DNA from: Micropterus salmoides
Taxonomy: Eukaryota; Chordata; Actinopteri; Centrarchiformes; Centrarchidae
Assembly (NCBI RefSeq): GCF_014851395.1
Contig: NW_024040817.1
Coordinates: 18,031,329 to 18,095,328, forward strand
Length of the DNA stretch: 64,000 nucleotides
Direction of reading: 5' to 3'
The notes beneath the pieces are model-generated. The model saw only the letters and a program-made list of their open reading frames with translations. It did no database searches and had not been told where the DNA came from. The translations under genes and the position numbers were made by a program. How positions within the stretch are numbered: position 1 is the stretch's first letter; every line of letters begins with the position of its first letter. Below, one piece after another: positions 38,401 to 48,861 of the stretch.

Positions 38401-41400
38401 ATACCAGATCATTTAGAAAGCAAAGAAGCCAGGATTTACGATAGTTGTGTGGAGAATCTTTGGGTTGTTTCTTATCTTCTTTGTCTGTGGCTTATGGATA
38501 GAACCTAATAGTCAAGGGTTAAGCTTATAGCATGACAGACCAATATGACTGTCCATTTATGGTCCAAAAAGTTAATAACACTGAAGCAAAGCTCAGCTGG
38601 CATCAAATTAAACTAACTGTATCTGGCAACCTGCGCCCTGCTCAGTAAAGAGCTCCAAAGAGCCCCAAAGGGCGGACGGTGAAAAAACAGAAAAGAAAAG
38701 AACGACCAACCTTGTCTAACCTTGATTTCTTTTTTATTCCTGTGTTTTTGGCAACTACTACTGTGTAATATGAGCCCAGAGTTCAGCAGCAGTCCCAGCT
38801 GGGAGAACGGCAAAAATATCTGCATCAAACGGCAGGTTGGGAAATATTCTGCTTCTGCACATGGCTGCTGTGTTCTGTCAAGGTACACTGCCTCATAGTG
38901 GAGATTTGCATGCTGACTGTCATACTGTGGCATAATCCATCATCCAGGGCCCAAAGCCTGAAGAGCAGAAGTGTGCCACATTGATTCATGATTTGTAGCA
39001 GGCTACAGTAGCAAATCCAGAAATTAGATTTACTGTGAAAGAGCTTATCCATGGTAGGGTACGGTGTACAGTATGATTAATCCAAATCCTCTTCCTTACT
39101 CATATTCCCTGCTCACTCACTTCTTCTCTTTCTCTCTATGTCTCGCTTTCTGCCCTGCAGACTGGCAGACGCCACAGTAATGTGATCAACTCTCAGATGT
39201 AGCTCTCACTACTCTCTGATGGCCTTGTTAACCCCTTCCCTGAGGAGGAAGTGAGAGCATGGCAGGGGGTGAAATTCTGTAAGAAAGGAGAGAGGGCTTG
39301 AGTAGGAATGGAGATAAAGGTGGGGTTTGGCAGAGAAGCAGAAAATAGCGAGAGGAGGATTAAAAATCAGCGAAGGGGGCAGCTCCCAGTGGGACTTGCA
39401 GCCGCCATTAACTGGCCCTAGGACAGCCTAATGGAAGCAGCCACCTCAGGTAGATAGAGCTTTAATTTGTAATCAGCGGACCGCACCATTTCTGCTGACA
39501 AGCAAGGGAGACAGAGCTTTTGGAGGGTTGTCACAGGCTCATTAAGTGCTGTGTACATGTCAAGACCCCAGCAGCCATTTACTCCCACACAGTCTGACTC
39601 AAATATTTAACAATTCAGTGGAGCAGGTAATTTGGGTTAAGAGCTTATAAAGCAGATCAGCAGAGATTCCTATTCAGTGGTTGCAAAGTTCTGGGTGGGG
39701 CCTTTTCTCTGTTCAATAATATTTTCAAACTGAACATTAGATGTAGATATCTAGTTTAGAGCTGCAACTTACAATTATTTTTTAATATTATCCATCAATT
39801 AATCAGCTGATTATTTTCTTGATTTATTGTTGGGCCTATAAAACATTTTTAAAAATGTGGAAAAATCCCCAACACAATTTCCTACAGCCCAAAGGAAAGT
39901 CAACAAATGTCTTCTTTTGTGCGACCAACAGTCCAAGATTATCCAAGATAATCCATTTACAATGATATAAAACAGAGAAAATTAGCAAAACTTTACATTT
40001 GAACAGCTGGAACCATCAAATATTTGGCATTATTTCTCTTTAAAGATTATTCTGTTATCAAAATTGTTGATTCATTTTCTGTTGATTGACCAATCGATTA
40101 ATTGACAAATCTTTGCACCTCTATTCTAGTATGTTTAATTTTATTTGAGGTTGGAAAGCTTGGTTTTTACTATGACTGCATGAAAGAAAATTTAATTACT
40201 TTGTAATCTTGGAAGCTAAGTGCACCCTGTAAATTGAAACAGCTCTCTAAATCAGAGCCATGAAGATTTTTCTTTTATATCCCTAATCAAAAATATATGA
40301 GATTCTCTAATGTGCAAAAATATGAAACTGCCACCGTATTTCACCTGAGAGAAAATATCTTTTCCTTCTGTAACCACTGCAGTAATAAGATCTTTCCCAG
40401 TGGACCCAGGCACATAAAAATGACAAACGATCCAGAAAGACATTCCACAGCAGGAAGTGTCCAAACATCAGCATCTCTTCGGAGATATTGTTCATATGTC
40501 AATCTGGGATGAGACAAGATAATGTCAGACAGAGACGACATCACTTTAATGTTCCCACTCCACTCCTGCAGGCTGGTTTCAGCCAGTCAGCTCTGCATCC
40601 TCTCGGAGAGCTGTTCCTCCCGTCCCGACCTCAGACACACAGCCAGCAAACTGCACTTCCTCTTTCAATCCATCAGCCAGAGAGCCTAGATCATCAATAT
40701 CTACTGTACCTCTTCCCCCGCAAGCATACCTCTTCACCAGCACCTTCGGCATCCCCAAGCCTCCGTTTCATCTGTCACTGATGTATTCCTCCCTCTCAGT
40801 CTCAGTCCCAGTGTCTGTCTAACTCTCTCTCTCTATTTTTCTCCCTCGCTCTCTGCATCTCCTGGGAGCTTTAATTCTGCATTAGCACAAACCACCACAC
40901 CTCTGTTTGCTACTTTATTTCCTTCATTTCTCTCTTTCTCTGGCATCTGTGTTCAGCACATACATTGCAGAGGGGCCCTTTACAGCAGGACAACTCTGCA
41001 ACAATATAATTGAGAAGTTATGAAGGTATTACCCCAGCAAAATTGGCTATTAAAGAAAATGGCACCCAGATGATCAAGGGCAGTCATTTGATGTAGGAGG
41101 GATGGGCTGGTGGCAAGTTTTTCCAAGACCGCACCCCGTGTCAGGTCAAAGAAAATCAGTGTAAGACAATTTTCAATTAACTGATAAATCTTTCGGTTTA
41201 TAAAATGTTAGATAATTGCAAATCTCACTTTCCAAAAGCCCAGGGTTATGTCTTCAAATGTCTTGTTTTGTTGGACAATCAGCCCAAAGATATTAAGTTT
41301 CTTATCACATAAATCCAAAGAAAGCATCAAAACCTCACAATTGAGAAGCTGTAATAAGAGAATTTGGGGCATTTCTGATTGACAAATGATTTAAATGATT

Positions 41401-43710
41401 GAGCAATTATCAAAATAATAGCCTCATAAGTTTCTGTCAACTGACTTGTTGATTAGTCCATCAATTGTTACAGATCCAGATCAGTGCATTAAAATTGAAG
41501 AATGATATTTTGTCACAAATTATTAAAGGAGCAAATGGGTTTCTTCCAAATATCTAAGACAAAGGAGTAAATTTGTGTTATATGATATACAGAACCCGAG
41601 GATGACGTCAAATTTACCAATCTATGATGCTGAAATGTCTTTACTGTCTTCCCCAGATGCTAATTTTTACAAGTGATGAGCAGATCATGAGCACATGGCA
41701 TACCATCACTGCTGGATTGATGTCACCTCTTCCTTAAAGCGCAACCGCCATCTGAACCAGTAATGGGAGTGTGCAGCATTGATCGATGGGACCCCGTGAT
41801 AACTCAGGATGAATTATGAGTCCAGGAGACGTTCAAGCTTTATGCACAGAGGCCATTACGACAACAGTGATGCAGATGATCAGATGAACAATATAGCTGA
41901 ATTTGACTAGTTGCTTGAAAATGGATGGTACGGTTGTCTGTCAAGCTTCTGTTTCTGTACACAAAGGAATTGATTTTTAGGGAACCTGCTAGCTGAATGA
42001 CCACACCTAATTGGATATGACAAGTGTGCATGATAAGGATAAGGAAAAGTGCTTAGAGGCCTTAATGCACACAGGAGTGGTTCTGAGTTTGTTTGTGGGA
42101 TAGTTGATTCCTCTTGTAATATAGAGCCTTTAGTATACCTCTATCCTCAGTTCTCCTCCAAGGAATGAAAAACCTCACAAATTAATACAGCAGTAAATGT
42201 TTATTGACGCATGAAACATTGACGTTTTTGCTCCCCCATCTCAGAAGTATGAAACAGTAGATTTAAATCCCACATGTGGTTCTTAAATGTCAAGAGCCGA
42301 CTTAAACTCCACAACCTCATGGTTGTTGACTGGCATGATGACTGGATCCTCCCAGAGTGTCTGCTCCCTGCCCATCCCATTCTGCCTGTCCACAGCTCAA
42401 ATCATGGAGGAAAGAAAATTAGGCGAAGGAGGAGGAGGAGGAGGAGGAGGAGGAGAAGGGAATAAATAGTCAGGGTTTAGTGGCTCGTGTCCCTCAGCGC
42501 ACACACCAGGACCCTCAGTGCTGTCTGTCTGCATGACCCCCCATCCATCAAGTGCCTAGTCAACCAGAAAACAAGCACACTATCCCCTAGACTGGCCACA
42601 CAAACATCGCACTTTTCAGCCTGTAGCCTACACACACGTAATACTTTCCAAATGTTAGATGTGGTTATAGGCTTCTTTTTGAGAAAGCCTGCAGGCCTGA
42701 GACAGCCCACAAACTGATTTGTTCGAATAATCAGATCAGCACCACTATAAAAAACATATCAGGGCTTGATATGGAAATTCATATAGGCTGACACAAACAC
42801 AAGGCCTATGCCACCATGCCATAACATGCAATCTAATTTTATTTCTCCATATAGGCCTATTTCTACCAAATACCAGCATGGTATACTATTGTGGCCTGAA
42901 TGATAATAATAATGTGCCACATTTACAGTCTATAACCGTCCTAATAGGATCGGAGTCTGATTCCTGAGACGACATACGTTTCATCGCCAGTCGTAAATTC
43001 TTCCCTTGACTGCAAAGCAATTCTGGAAAAGGATGCTCTTTCTCTCCCTCTCTCTCATTCATGCCTCGCCCACAAAATTGGCTCAGCACGCTTTACACCA
43101 CAGCTACACAGGATGGCCCAGTTCTTTTTAAGGAGATTTGTCACGGTGGAATATTTCACACCCTGGAGAGCGGCTGGCTCGCTTTGAAGGCACCGGCGAT
43201 GTTGGGTGGGGTCGCTGGCGCTGCATTATGCTGCACGGCTCTGAGTCAGGCAATAAGGGGCAGGTGCGGCAGGCAGGCATCGACAAAATGCTGCTGTATG
43301 AGGAGAGGAAAAATCGCCTTTCTTGTGTTGGTATACATTCATTCGTTTGTTTTGAACTAAATATAAAAATAATGCGTCACTGATAACTGATATCCTACAC
43401 TGGCTCATACTGATCAGCACTCATTTGGATTCAGGATCAGAAAAAAAACACAAAAATTACTCCTATTAGCTAAAATAAAGATTTAAGAACAAGGAAAATG
43501 TAGCTTCAATTATGCAACTTAATTTTATAGTAGTGACTTGCAAAGGAGTTTGGCCGCTCCCTCGCATCAACCCCCAGTATCCTTTTGTGCCATGGGTGTC
43601 GCCACAGCCTCTCAGCATCCTCAAACCTGCGACAGCGCTGTTATCTCAAAATAAAATCTAAATATATTGCCTATTTAAGTGCAAAACTCACCGATTGCGG
43701 TCTTAGCCAT
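34951..43710 (-). CDS. stmn2: Stathmin-2 (SCG10), complete, five coding exons
   Basis: Coding exons, in transcript order on the minus strand, are 43710-43692, 37807-37712, 37599-37427, 36764-36573 and 35010-34951. Junctions are GT-AG and the total is 540 nt, or 179 residues plus stop, the same length as human STMN2. The N-terminus MAKTAIAYKEKMKEMSVLSL is followed by Cys22 and Cys24, matching the palmitoylated pair that anchors SCG10 to Golgi and vesicle membranes. The stathmin-like domain runs from about residue 39 to the end: a proline-rich hairpin segment (KPSSPVSDVA), then long charged helices with EDIQKKLEAAEDRR and EKREHERDVLLKAMEEN, ending in EVTA. Family knowledge: stathmins bind two tubulin heterodimers and promote microtubule disassembly; SCG10 acts in growing axons. 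Intron 1 is about 5.9 kb. The exon structure and cysteines separate it from stathmin-1 and -4. Which teleost stmn2 paralogue (a or b) it is cannot be told. Confidence 0.96.
35366..35432. repeat. (CA)n microsatellite in the last stmn2 intron, (UG)n in the transcript
   Basis: An uninterrupted CA dinucleotide run of about 67 bp. stmn2 is transcribed from the minus strand, so the pre-mRNA carries about 33 UG units between coding exons 4 and 5. Confidence 0.95.
39757..40123. mobile_element. hAT-type MITE in stmn2 intron 1, 367 bp
   Basis: The ends TAGAGCTGCAA and (reversed) TAGAGGTGCAA form short inverted repeats, with longer imperfect pairing of AT-rich arms containing ATTAATCAGCTGATT and CAATCGATTAATTGAC. 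Flanking octamers ATCTAGTT and TTCTAGTA share their central six bases, consistent with a decayed 8-bp duplication. Confidence 0.7.
41155..41475. mobile_element. Related decayed MITE copy in stmn2 intron 1
   Basis: It shares the order of motifs of the 39757-40123 element (fragments such as TCTTCAAATGTCTTGTTTTG, GACAATCAGCCCAAAGATAT and AATTGAGAAGCTG) in the same orientation. The ends are eroded and the limits approximate. Confidence 0.55.
42427..42455. repeat. (GAG)n microsatellite in stmn2 intron 1
   Basis: Purine-only trinucleotide run of about 9 units. Confidence 0.9.
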
Positions 43711-43880
43711 TTCTGTACGGTGATGCCGGGGCGGGTTGACTGGAGGAGTGCGTCGGTTGCAGGATGCTGTATCTCGGGGTGAAGGGACTGCTGGTAAGGC
43801 ACTGAGTCAGCAGAGACTGGGACTGCAGGTGCGCCTGGTGGTCTGTTATGAACTGCGTCAAATCCGAGGCAAATAACTAG
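43711..43880 (-). promoter_or_regulatory. stmn2: Probable stmn2 5' UTR and proximal promoter
   Basis: This is the sequence immediately upstream of the stmn2 start codon, which has a good context (GAAATGG on the minus strand). It is moderately GC-rich, has no clear TATA box, and contains a palindromic AP-1-type TGAGTCA at 43803-43809. The transcription start cannot be placed from sequence alone. Confidence 0.4.
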
Positions 43881-45459
43881 AACAAAACCGGAAGTCTGCA
43901 GACGCAGCCTTCAGAATAAAAGACACGAACATGTCCCAGTGTGAAGACATACTTGAGACAGTTTCATGTAATAAATTGATTATAAATAATCGTAAGTTGC
44001 AGCCCTGATATGTTGCTCTGGTAGGCCTAAGGACATGGTAAAAAATAAAACCTTAAGTTAAGGTCACCGCATTCCACCAGAAGGAGACATAACATTTCTT
44101 GGTGATGTTGGGTTATGTTGAGTTAAGAAGGTTTTCTCCAGACTACCCATCTCATTTGTATCTCAGTTTTTGTTATTTTGTGGTATTTCGTACATGTTTG
44201 GTACATGATAAAGCCATCCAAGAAATTGTGCCAGCCCCCACAACACACCCAAAAATTATGATGCACCATGTTTTAAAAGGCTTTATTTTGAAATACATGA
44301 TGGGAAGTCTAAACCTTATAATCTGATTGGCTTGACACTTGGTCAGTAATGAGCGTGCTTGTCCCTCCTGGAGCATATTAGCTACCATACTCTCTTGACG
44401 CGCCTCTCCCAACCAAAGGCCTGACAAATCCAATGTCCCCTAACATGGGAGAGTTCAGGCCCTCAAGATTGTGGGTGGGTCCCTCTTTGTTTCAGAGGTG
44501 ATGAGCAGTTACAGCACATCCACGCTCTATGTTCATGGTGCTGAAAGTGGAAGAAAGGCTCTTGGGAGGATAACATTTAGATTCAGCATACTTTATTTTA
44601 AACATGTTCATAATATTTTAGGTTTGAGGTAGTTCCTTGCAAGCATAACCATGCAATGAGATGCCATTCCGGGAGAATAAGGCTGAAGCAGAATTAGGCT
44701 ACAAGTAGTTGCCAAATCTTCATGCAATCTATTTGTTGACACTCAACGCCTAAAGCGCATTATAAGCCTATAGAACTTATCCATGCACACAGCCAACTGA
44801 ATTACCTGTATCACCTCTTTGTAACTGCAGAAAACCCAGACGGTCTGATGCTACCAAATAAATGTGTGGAATCATTAAAACACCTGTCACTAGGTGGCAG
44901 CAAATCTCAAGTTATTTGAGCTTGAGGAACGTATGACTTAAAGTAAACTACTTTACATGTATATTGCTGCCGAGCTCCAGCAAGACGTGTTTAATTCGCA
45001 GGTTACCTGCCTGTTTGCACTAGTTTTATTAACAACTGAATCTATGCATGATGTCCAACTCTTAGACTGTGTATAGGCAACACTATGCAGGCCCATATCT
45101 ACTCAAACGACATGCTCCTTATCAGAAAGCATGTCCTTGCATAGATAACAAAGCCGTAAGGTTGCTACTGTTTATTTTAAACGAATCAATAGGAGTAGCG
45201 TATGACGTTATAATTGGTCACTGATTAACCAGAACAGGGTTTTAGTTGTGGTTTGTGATCTGTAGTTATGCTAAGAACATCATTAAAGAACAAGTAAGTT
45301 AGTCTAGATACAGTAAAAATACACAAAGGCTCATATTTTTTGAGAACATATTGATTAATAAATCTATAAACTATAAATGTAATCTTAATAAATATTTTAA
45401 CTGTGTAGATAAAGGTGGGGGGTATGTATCCACCACTTTATGTTTGTAAAATCTCTCTG

Positions 45460-45462
<3 letters not shown>
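43881..45462. other. Intergenic, 5' of stmn2
   Basis: No gene was recognised. A short AT-rich repeat fragment lies near 43975-44015, and an RE1-type half-site (GGTGCTGAA) at 44537-44545. Confidence 0.6.
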
Positions 45463-45510
<48 letters not shown>

Positions 45511-45755
45511 TATATACACATATATATACACATATATATACACACATATATATACACATATATATACACACACACATATACATATATATATATATACATA
45601 TATACACACACACATATACATATATATATATACATATATACACACACATATATACACACACACACATATATATATATACACACACACATATATACATACA
45701 TACACACACATATACATACATACACACACATATACATACATACACACACACACAT

Positions 45756-45788
<33 letters not shown>

Positions 45789-45792
45789 CATA
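45463..45792. repeat. Compound (TA)n/(CA)n microsatellite, about 330 bp
   Basis: Pure TA for about 40 bp is followed by alternating blocks of TA, CA and CATA motifs, ending in a (CA)n run. It is long and all alternating purine-pyrimidine. Reading frames through it are low-complexity artefacts. Confidence 0.95.
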
Positions 45793-45801
45793 CTATATAT
45801 A

Positions 45802-46712
45802 CACTCACCTAAAGGATTATTAGGAACACCATACTAATACTGTGTTTGACCCCCTTTCGCCTTCAGAACTGCCTTAATTCTACGTGGCATTGATTCAACA
45901 AGGTGCTGAAAGCATTCTTTAGAAATGTTGGCCCATATTGATAGGATAGCATCTTGCAGTTGATGGAGATTTGTGGGATGCACATCCAGGGCACGAAGCT
46001 CCCGTTCCACCACATCCCAAAGATGCTCTATTGGGTTGAGATCTGGTGACTGTGGGGGCCATTTTAGTACAGTGAACTCATTGTCACGTTCAAGAAACCA
46101 ATTTGAAATGATTCGAGCTTTGTGACATGGTGCATTACACTGCACTGGAAGTAGCCATCAGAGGATGGGTACATGGTGGCCATAAAGGGATGGACATGGT
46201 CAGAAACAATGCTCAGGTAGGCCGTGGCATTTAAACGATGCCCAATTGGCACTAAGGGGCCTAAAGTGTGCCAAGAAAAAATCCCCCACACCATTACACC
46301 ACCACCACCAGCCTGCACAGTGGTAACAAGGCATGATGGATCCATGTTCTCATTCTGTTTACGCCAAATTCTGACTCTACCATCTGAATGTCTCAACAGA
46401 AATCAAGACTCATCAGATCAGGCAACATTTTTCCAGTTTTCAACTGTCCAATTTTGGTGAGCTCTTGCAAATTGTTGTAATGAGTGGTTATTTCAGTCAA
46501 AGTTGCTCTTCTATCAGCTTGAATCAGTCGGCCCATTCTCCTCTGACCTCTAGCATCAACAAGGCATTTTCGCCCACAGGACTGCCGCATACTGGATGTT
46601 TTTCCCTTTTCACACCATTCTTTGTAAACCCTAGAAATGGTTGTGCGTGAAAATCCCAGTAACTGAGCAGATTGTGAAATACTCAGACCGGCCCTTCTGG
46701 CACCAACAACCA
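45802..46712 (-). mobile_element. Tc1-like transposon A, truncated at its right end
   Basis: The left terminus CACTCACCTAAAGGATTATT follows a TA dinucleotide at the edge of the TA/CA microsatellite, as expected for Tc1 targeting of TA. The right terminal repeat is absent: similarity stops near 46712, where the terminal repeat of transposon B begins. Confidence 0.85.
45834..46712 (-). pseudogene. Tc1-like transposase of element A, decayed
   Basis: The N-terminal helix-turn-helix region (SISQSAQLLGFSRTTISRVYKEW) and the basic RRMGRLIQADRRATL segment can be read on the minus strand. The first catalytic block reads as (stop)SDES(stop)F, with TGA in place of TGG and CGA, leaving the aspartate but breaking the frame. 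The second block reads QCNAPCHKA where Tc1 proteins have QDNAPCH, so the second catalytic Asp is lost next to a frameshift near 46.14 kb. The third block SPDLNPIEHLWD is intact, and the C-terminus SMPRRIKAVLKAKGG remains. It is non-functional. Confidence 0.88.
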
Positions 46713-48350
46713 TGGAATGGTATGGCAAATTCCTTTGTTTTTGTTGTTCACTGAAGACATTTGGGTTTAAGATCAAAAGATGAGTATGAGACAAGAGTTC
46801 GGAAATTCAGCTTTTATTTCCTGGTATTCACATCTAGATGTGTCAAACAACTTAGGACATACCACCCTTTGGATTAGACCACAGTATTCTTAGGTGAGCA
46901 AAAGTAAAGGAACAAATAACCTTAAAGTAAATAACATTTAATATTTAGTGCATAACCCTTGCTTGCAATAACTGCCTCAAGTCTGCGACCCATCGACATC
47001 AACCAACCTGTTGCATTCTTCATTTGTGATGCTATTCCAGGCTTTTACCACAGCTTCTTTCAGTTCTTGTTTGTTTCAGGGTGTTTCTCCCTTCAGTCTC
47101 CTCTTAAGGAGTTGAAATGCATTTTCTATTGGGTTAAGGTCAGGTGATTGACTTGGCCTGTCTAAAACCTTCCACTTTTCCACCCTGATGAAGTCCTTTG
47201 TTTTGTTGGCAGTGTGCTTTGGGTCATTGTCCTGCTGCATGATAAACTTCCTCCCGATTAGTTTCAATGCATTTCTCCGTAAATTGACAGACAAATGTTT
47301 CTGTAGACTTCTGAATTCATTCTGCTGCTACCATCATCAGTTACATCATCAATAAATATTAATGAGCCTGTTCCAGAAGCAGCCATGCACGCCTAAGCCA
47401 TGACTTTACCTCCACCATGCTTCACAGATGAGCTTGTATGCCTCGGATCATAAGCAGTTCCTTTCTTTCTCCACACTTTGGCCTTTCCATCACTTTGCTA
47501 GAGATTAATCTTGGTCTCATCAATCAATCCATAAGATTGTGCTCCAGAACTTTTGTGGCTCATCTCTGTACTTCTTTGCAAATTTTAACCTGGCCTTCTG
47601 ATTCTTCCTGCTGATGAGTGGTTTGCATCTTGTGGTGTGGCCTCTATATTTCTTATTTCTGCTCTCTGAGTCTTCTTCCAACAGTGGATTGTGAGACCTT
47701 CACCCCTGCACTGTGGAGGTCGTTGTCGATGTCACTTACTGATATTTTGGGGGTTTTCTTCACAGCTCTCACTATATTTCTGTCATCGACTACTGTTGTT
47801 TTCCTTGGCCGACCTGTTCGACGTCTGTTGCTCAGTAAACCAGTAGTTTCTTTCTTTTTCAGGACATTCCAAATGGTTGTGCTTGCTGTGCCCAATGTTT
47901 GATCCAATGGCTCTGGTTGATTTTCCTCCTTTTCTCAGCTTGACAATGGCTTGCTTTTCTCCCATAGACAGCTCTCTGGTCTTCATGTTGGTTTATCCTC
48001 TTTAACAGGAAATGCAGTCTTTATAGGTTTGAACCAAGGATGAAAACTTAGACTAGTCATGCAGAGCAATTTAATGTTTGGACAATCAACCTAAAAGGCA
48101 ACACCTGGGCAACAAGAACATCACATGTTAGTTAGTAATAGTTTTGCTCACTTGAAAAATGGGTGGGTTCAAACAAAGGGTGGTATGTCCTGAGTTGTTT
48201 AACACATCTAGATGTGAATACCACGAAATGAGAGCTGAAATTCTGAACTCTTGTCTCATACTCATCTTTTGATCTTTAACCCAAATGTCTTCAGTGAACA
48301 ACAAAAACAAAGGAATTTGCCTTACCATTCCAATACTTTTGGAGGGGACT
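46713..48350 (-). mobile_element. Tc1-like transposon B with long terminal inverted repeats
   Basis: Inverted repeats of about 150 bp lie at 46713-46870 and about 48170-48350. Both contain CACATCTAGATGTG near their inner part and CAAAAGATGAGTATGAGACA further out. The right end finishes AAGTATTGG-type sequence followed by GGAGGGGACT; the matching outermost 20 or so bases are missing on the left, where element A is attached. Confidence 0.88.
47046..47986 (-). pseudogene. Tc1-like transposase of element B, frameshifted
   Basis: The minus-strand start MKTRELSMGEKQAIVKLRKG begins a paired-type DNA-binding region that continues in another frame as the GRPRK AT-hook-like motif and VSQSTVGRRL (47653-47907). 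The middle is broken by frameshifts. The C-terminal part (47076-47294) keeps QQDNDPKHTA and SPDLNPIENAF. At least two frame changes separate the pieces. This is a different Tc1 subfamily from elements A and C, judged by the distinct sequence around each motif. Confidence 0.85.
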
Positions 48351-48599
48351 CATTGTTCATATTCAAGAATAAGATAAAGTTTCCCTCAAGAAAAGTGTAG
48401 GCTACGTTTCTGGTAGAGTATCTTCCAAAACCAGCTTTACAAAAGACAACCAAGAACCAGAATAAAATAAAGCGCAATTTAACTAGTGAAAATAAAATAA
48501 AAGCAAAGAATAAAAACGATTTAATAAAAATGCACCTCTACAATAATGATTTTAAATACAGAAAATTAGCAGATCAGGTACAGCCAAGACGCCTGTGTG

Positions 48600-48861
48600 A
48601 CCGCATCACTGCTCTAGTTTGTGCAGGATCACTGTGCTGACCCGCTGGTTAATGTGGTTAATGTGACCTGTCAGTGGGTGGAGCAACTGTCCTTTTGGCG
48701 GTCGACGGTGATGCTGCTAATGAGGAGGAGCTAGCTGCAGATGTTGACTCTGCTTGCGGACTGACTAGCCGAAGTTTGTCTCACAAGTCGGAAACACGGC
48801 ACATGTGTCGCTGCACGCTCCACTGGAAAGAGAAAGGGAAAAAGAAGACAGCACAACGAAG
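48600..48861 (+). other. Candidate noncoding first exon and promoter region of slc7a6
   Basis: A GC- and CpG-richer stretch ends in a good donor (ACGAAG, then GTAACT) at 48861/48862. It is on the same strand as slc7a6 and about 4.7 kb before its first acceptor at 53601. No other gene on this strand is nearby. The link is inferred and transcript data are needed. Confidence 0.35.

Larger units (their letters stand above)
37808..43691 (-). other. stmn2: stmn2 intron 1
   Basis: This 5.9-kb intron separates the six-codon first exon from the palmitoylation exon. It holds a 367-bp hAT-type element (39757-40123), a related fragment near 41155-41475, and a (GAG)n run at 42427-42455. The rest, including the unique-looking stretch 39360-39600, shows no exon. 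In human the TDP-43-dependent cryptic exon of STMN2 lies in this intron; no counterpart could be recognised here. Confidence 0.8.

Noticed and set aside
39360..39600. Possible conserved regulatory element in stmn2 intron 1
   Set aside because: It looks unique and non-repetitive, but conservation cannot be judged without alignment to other species.
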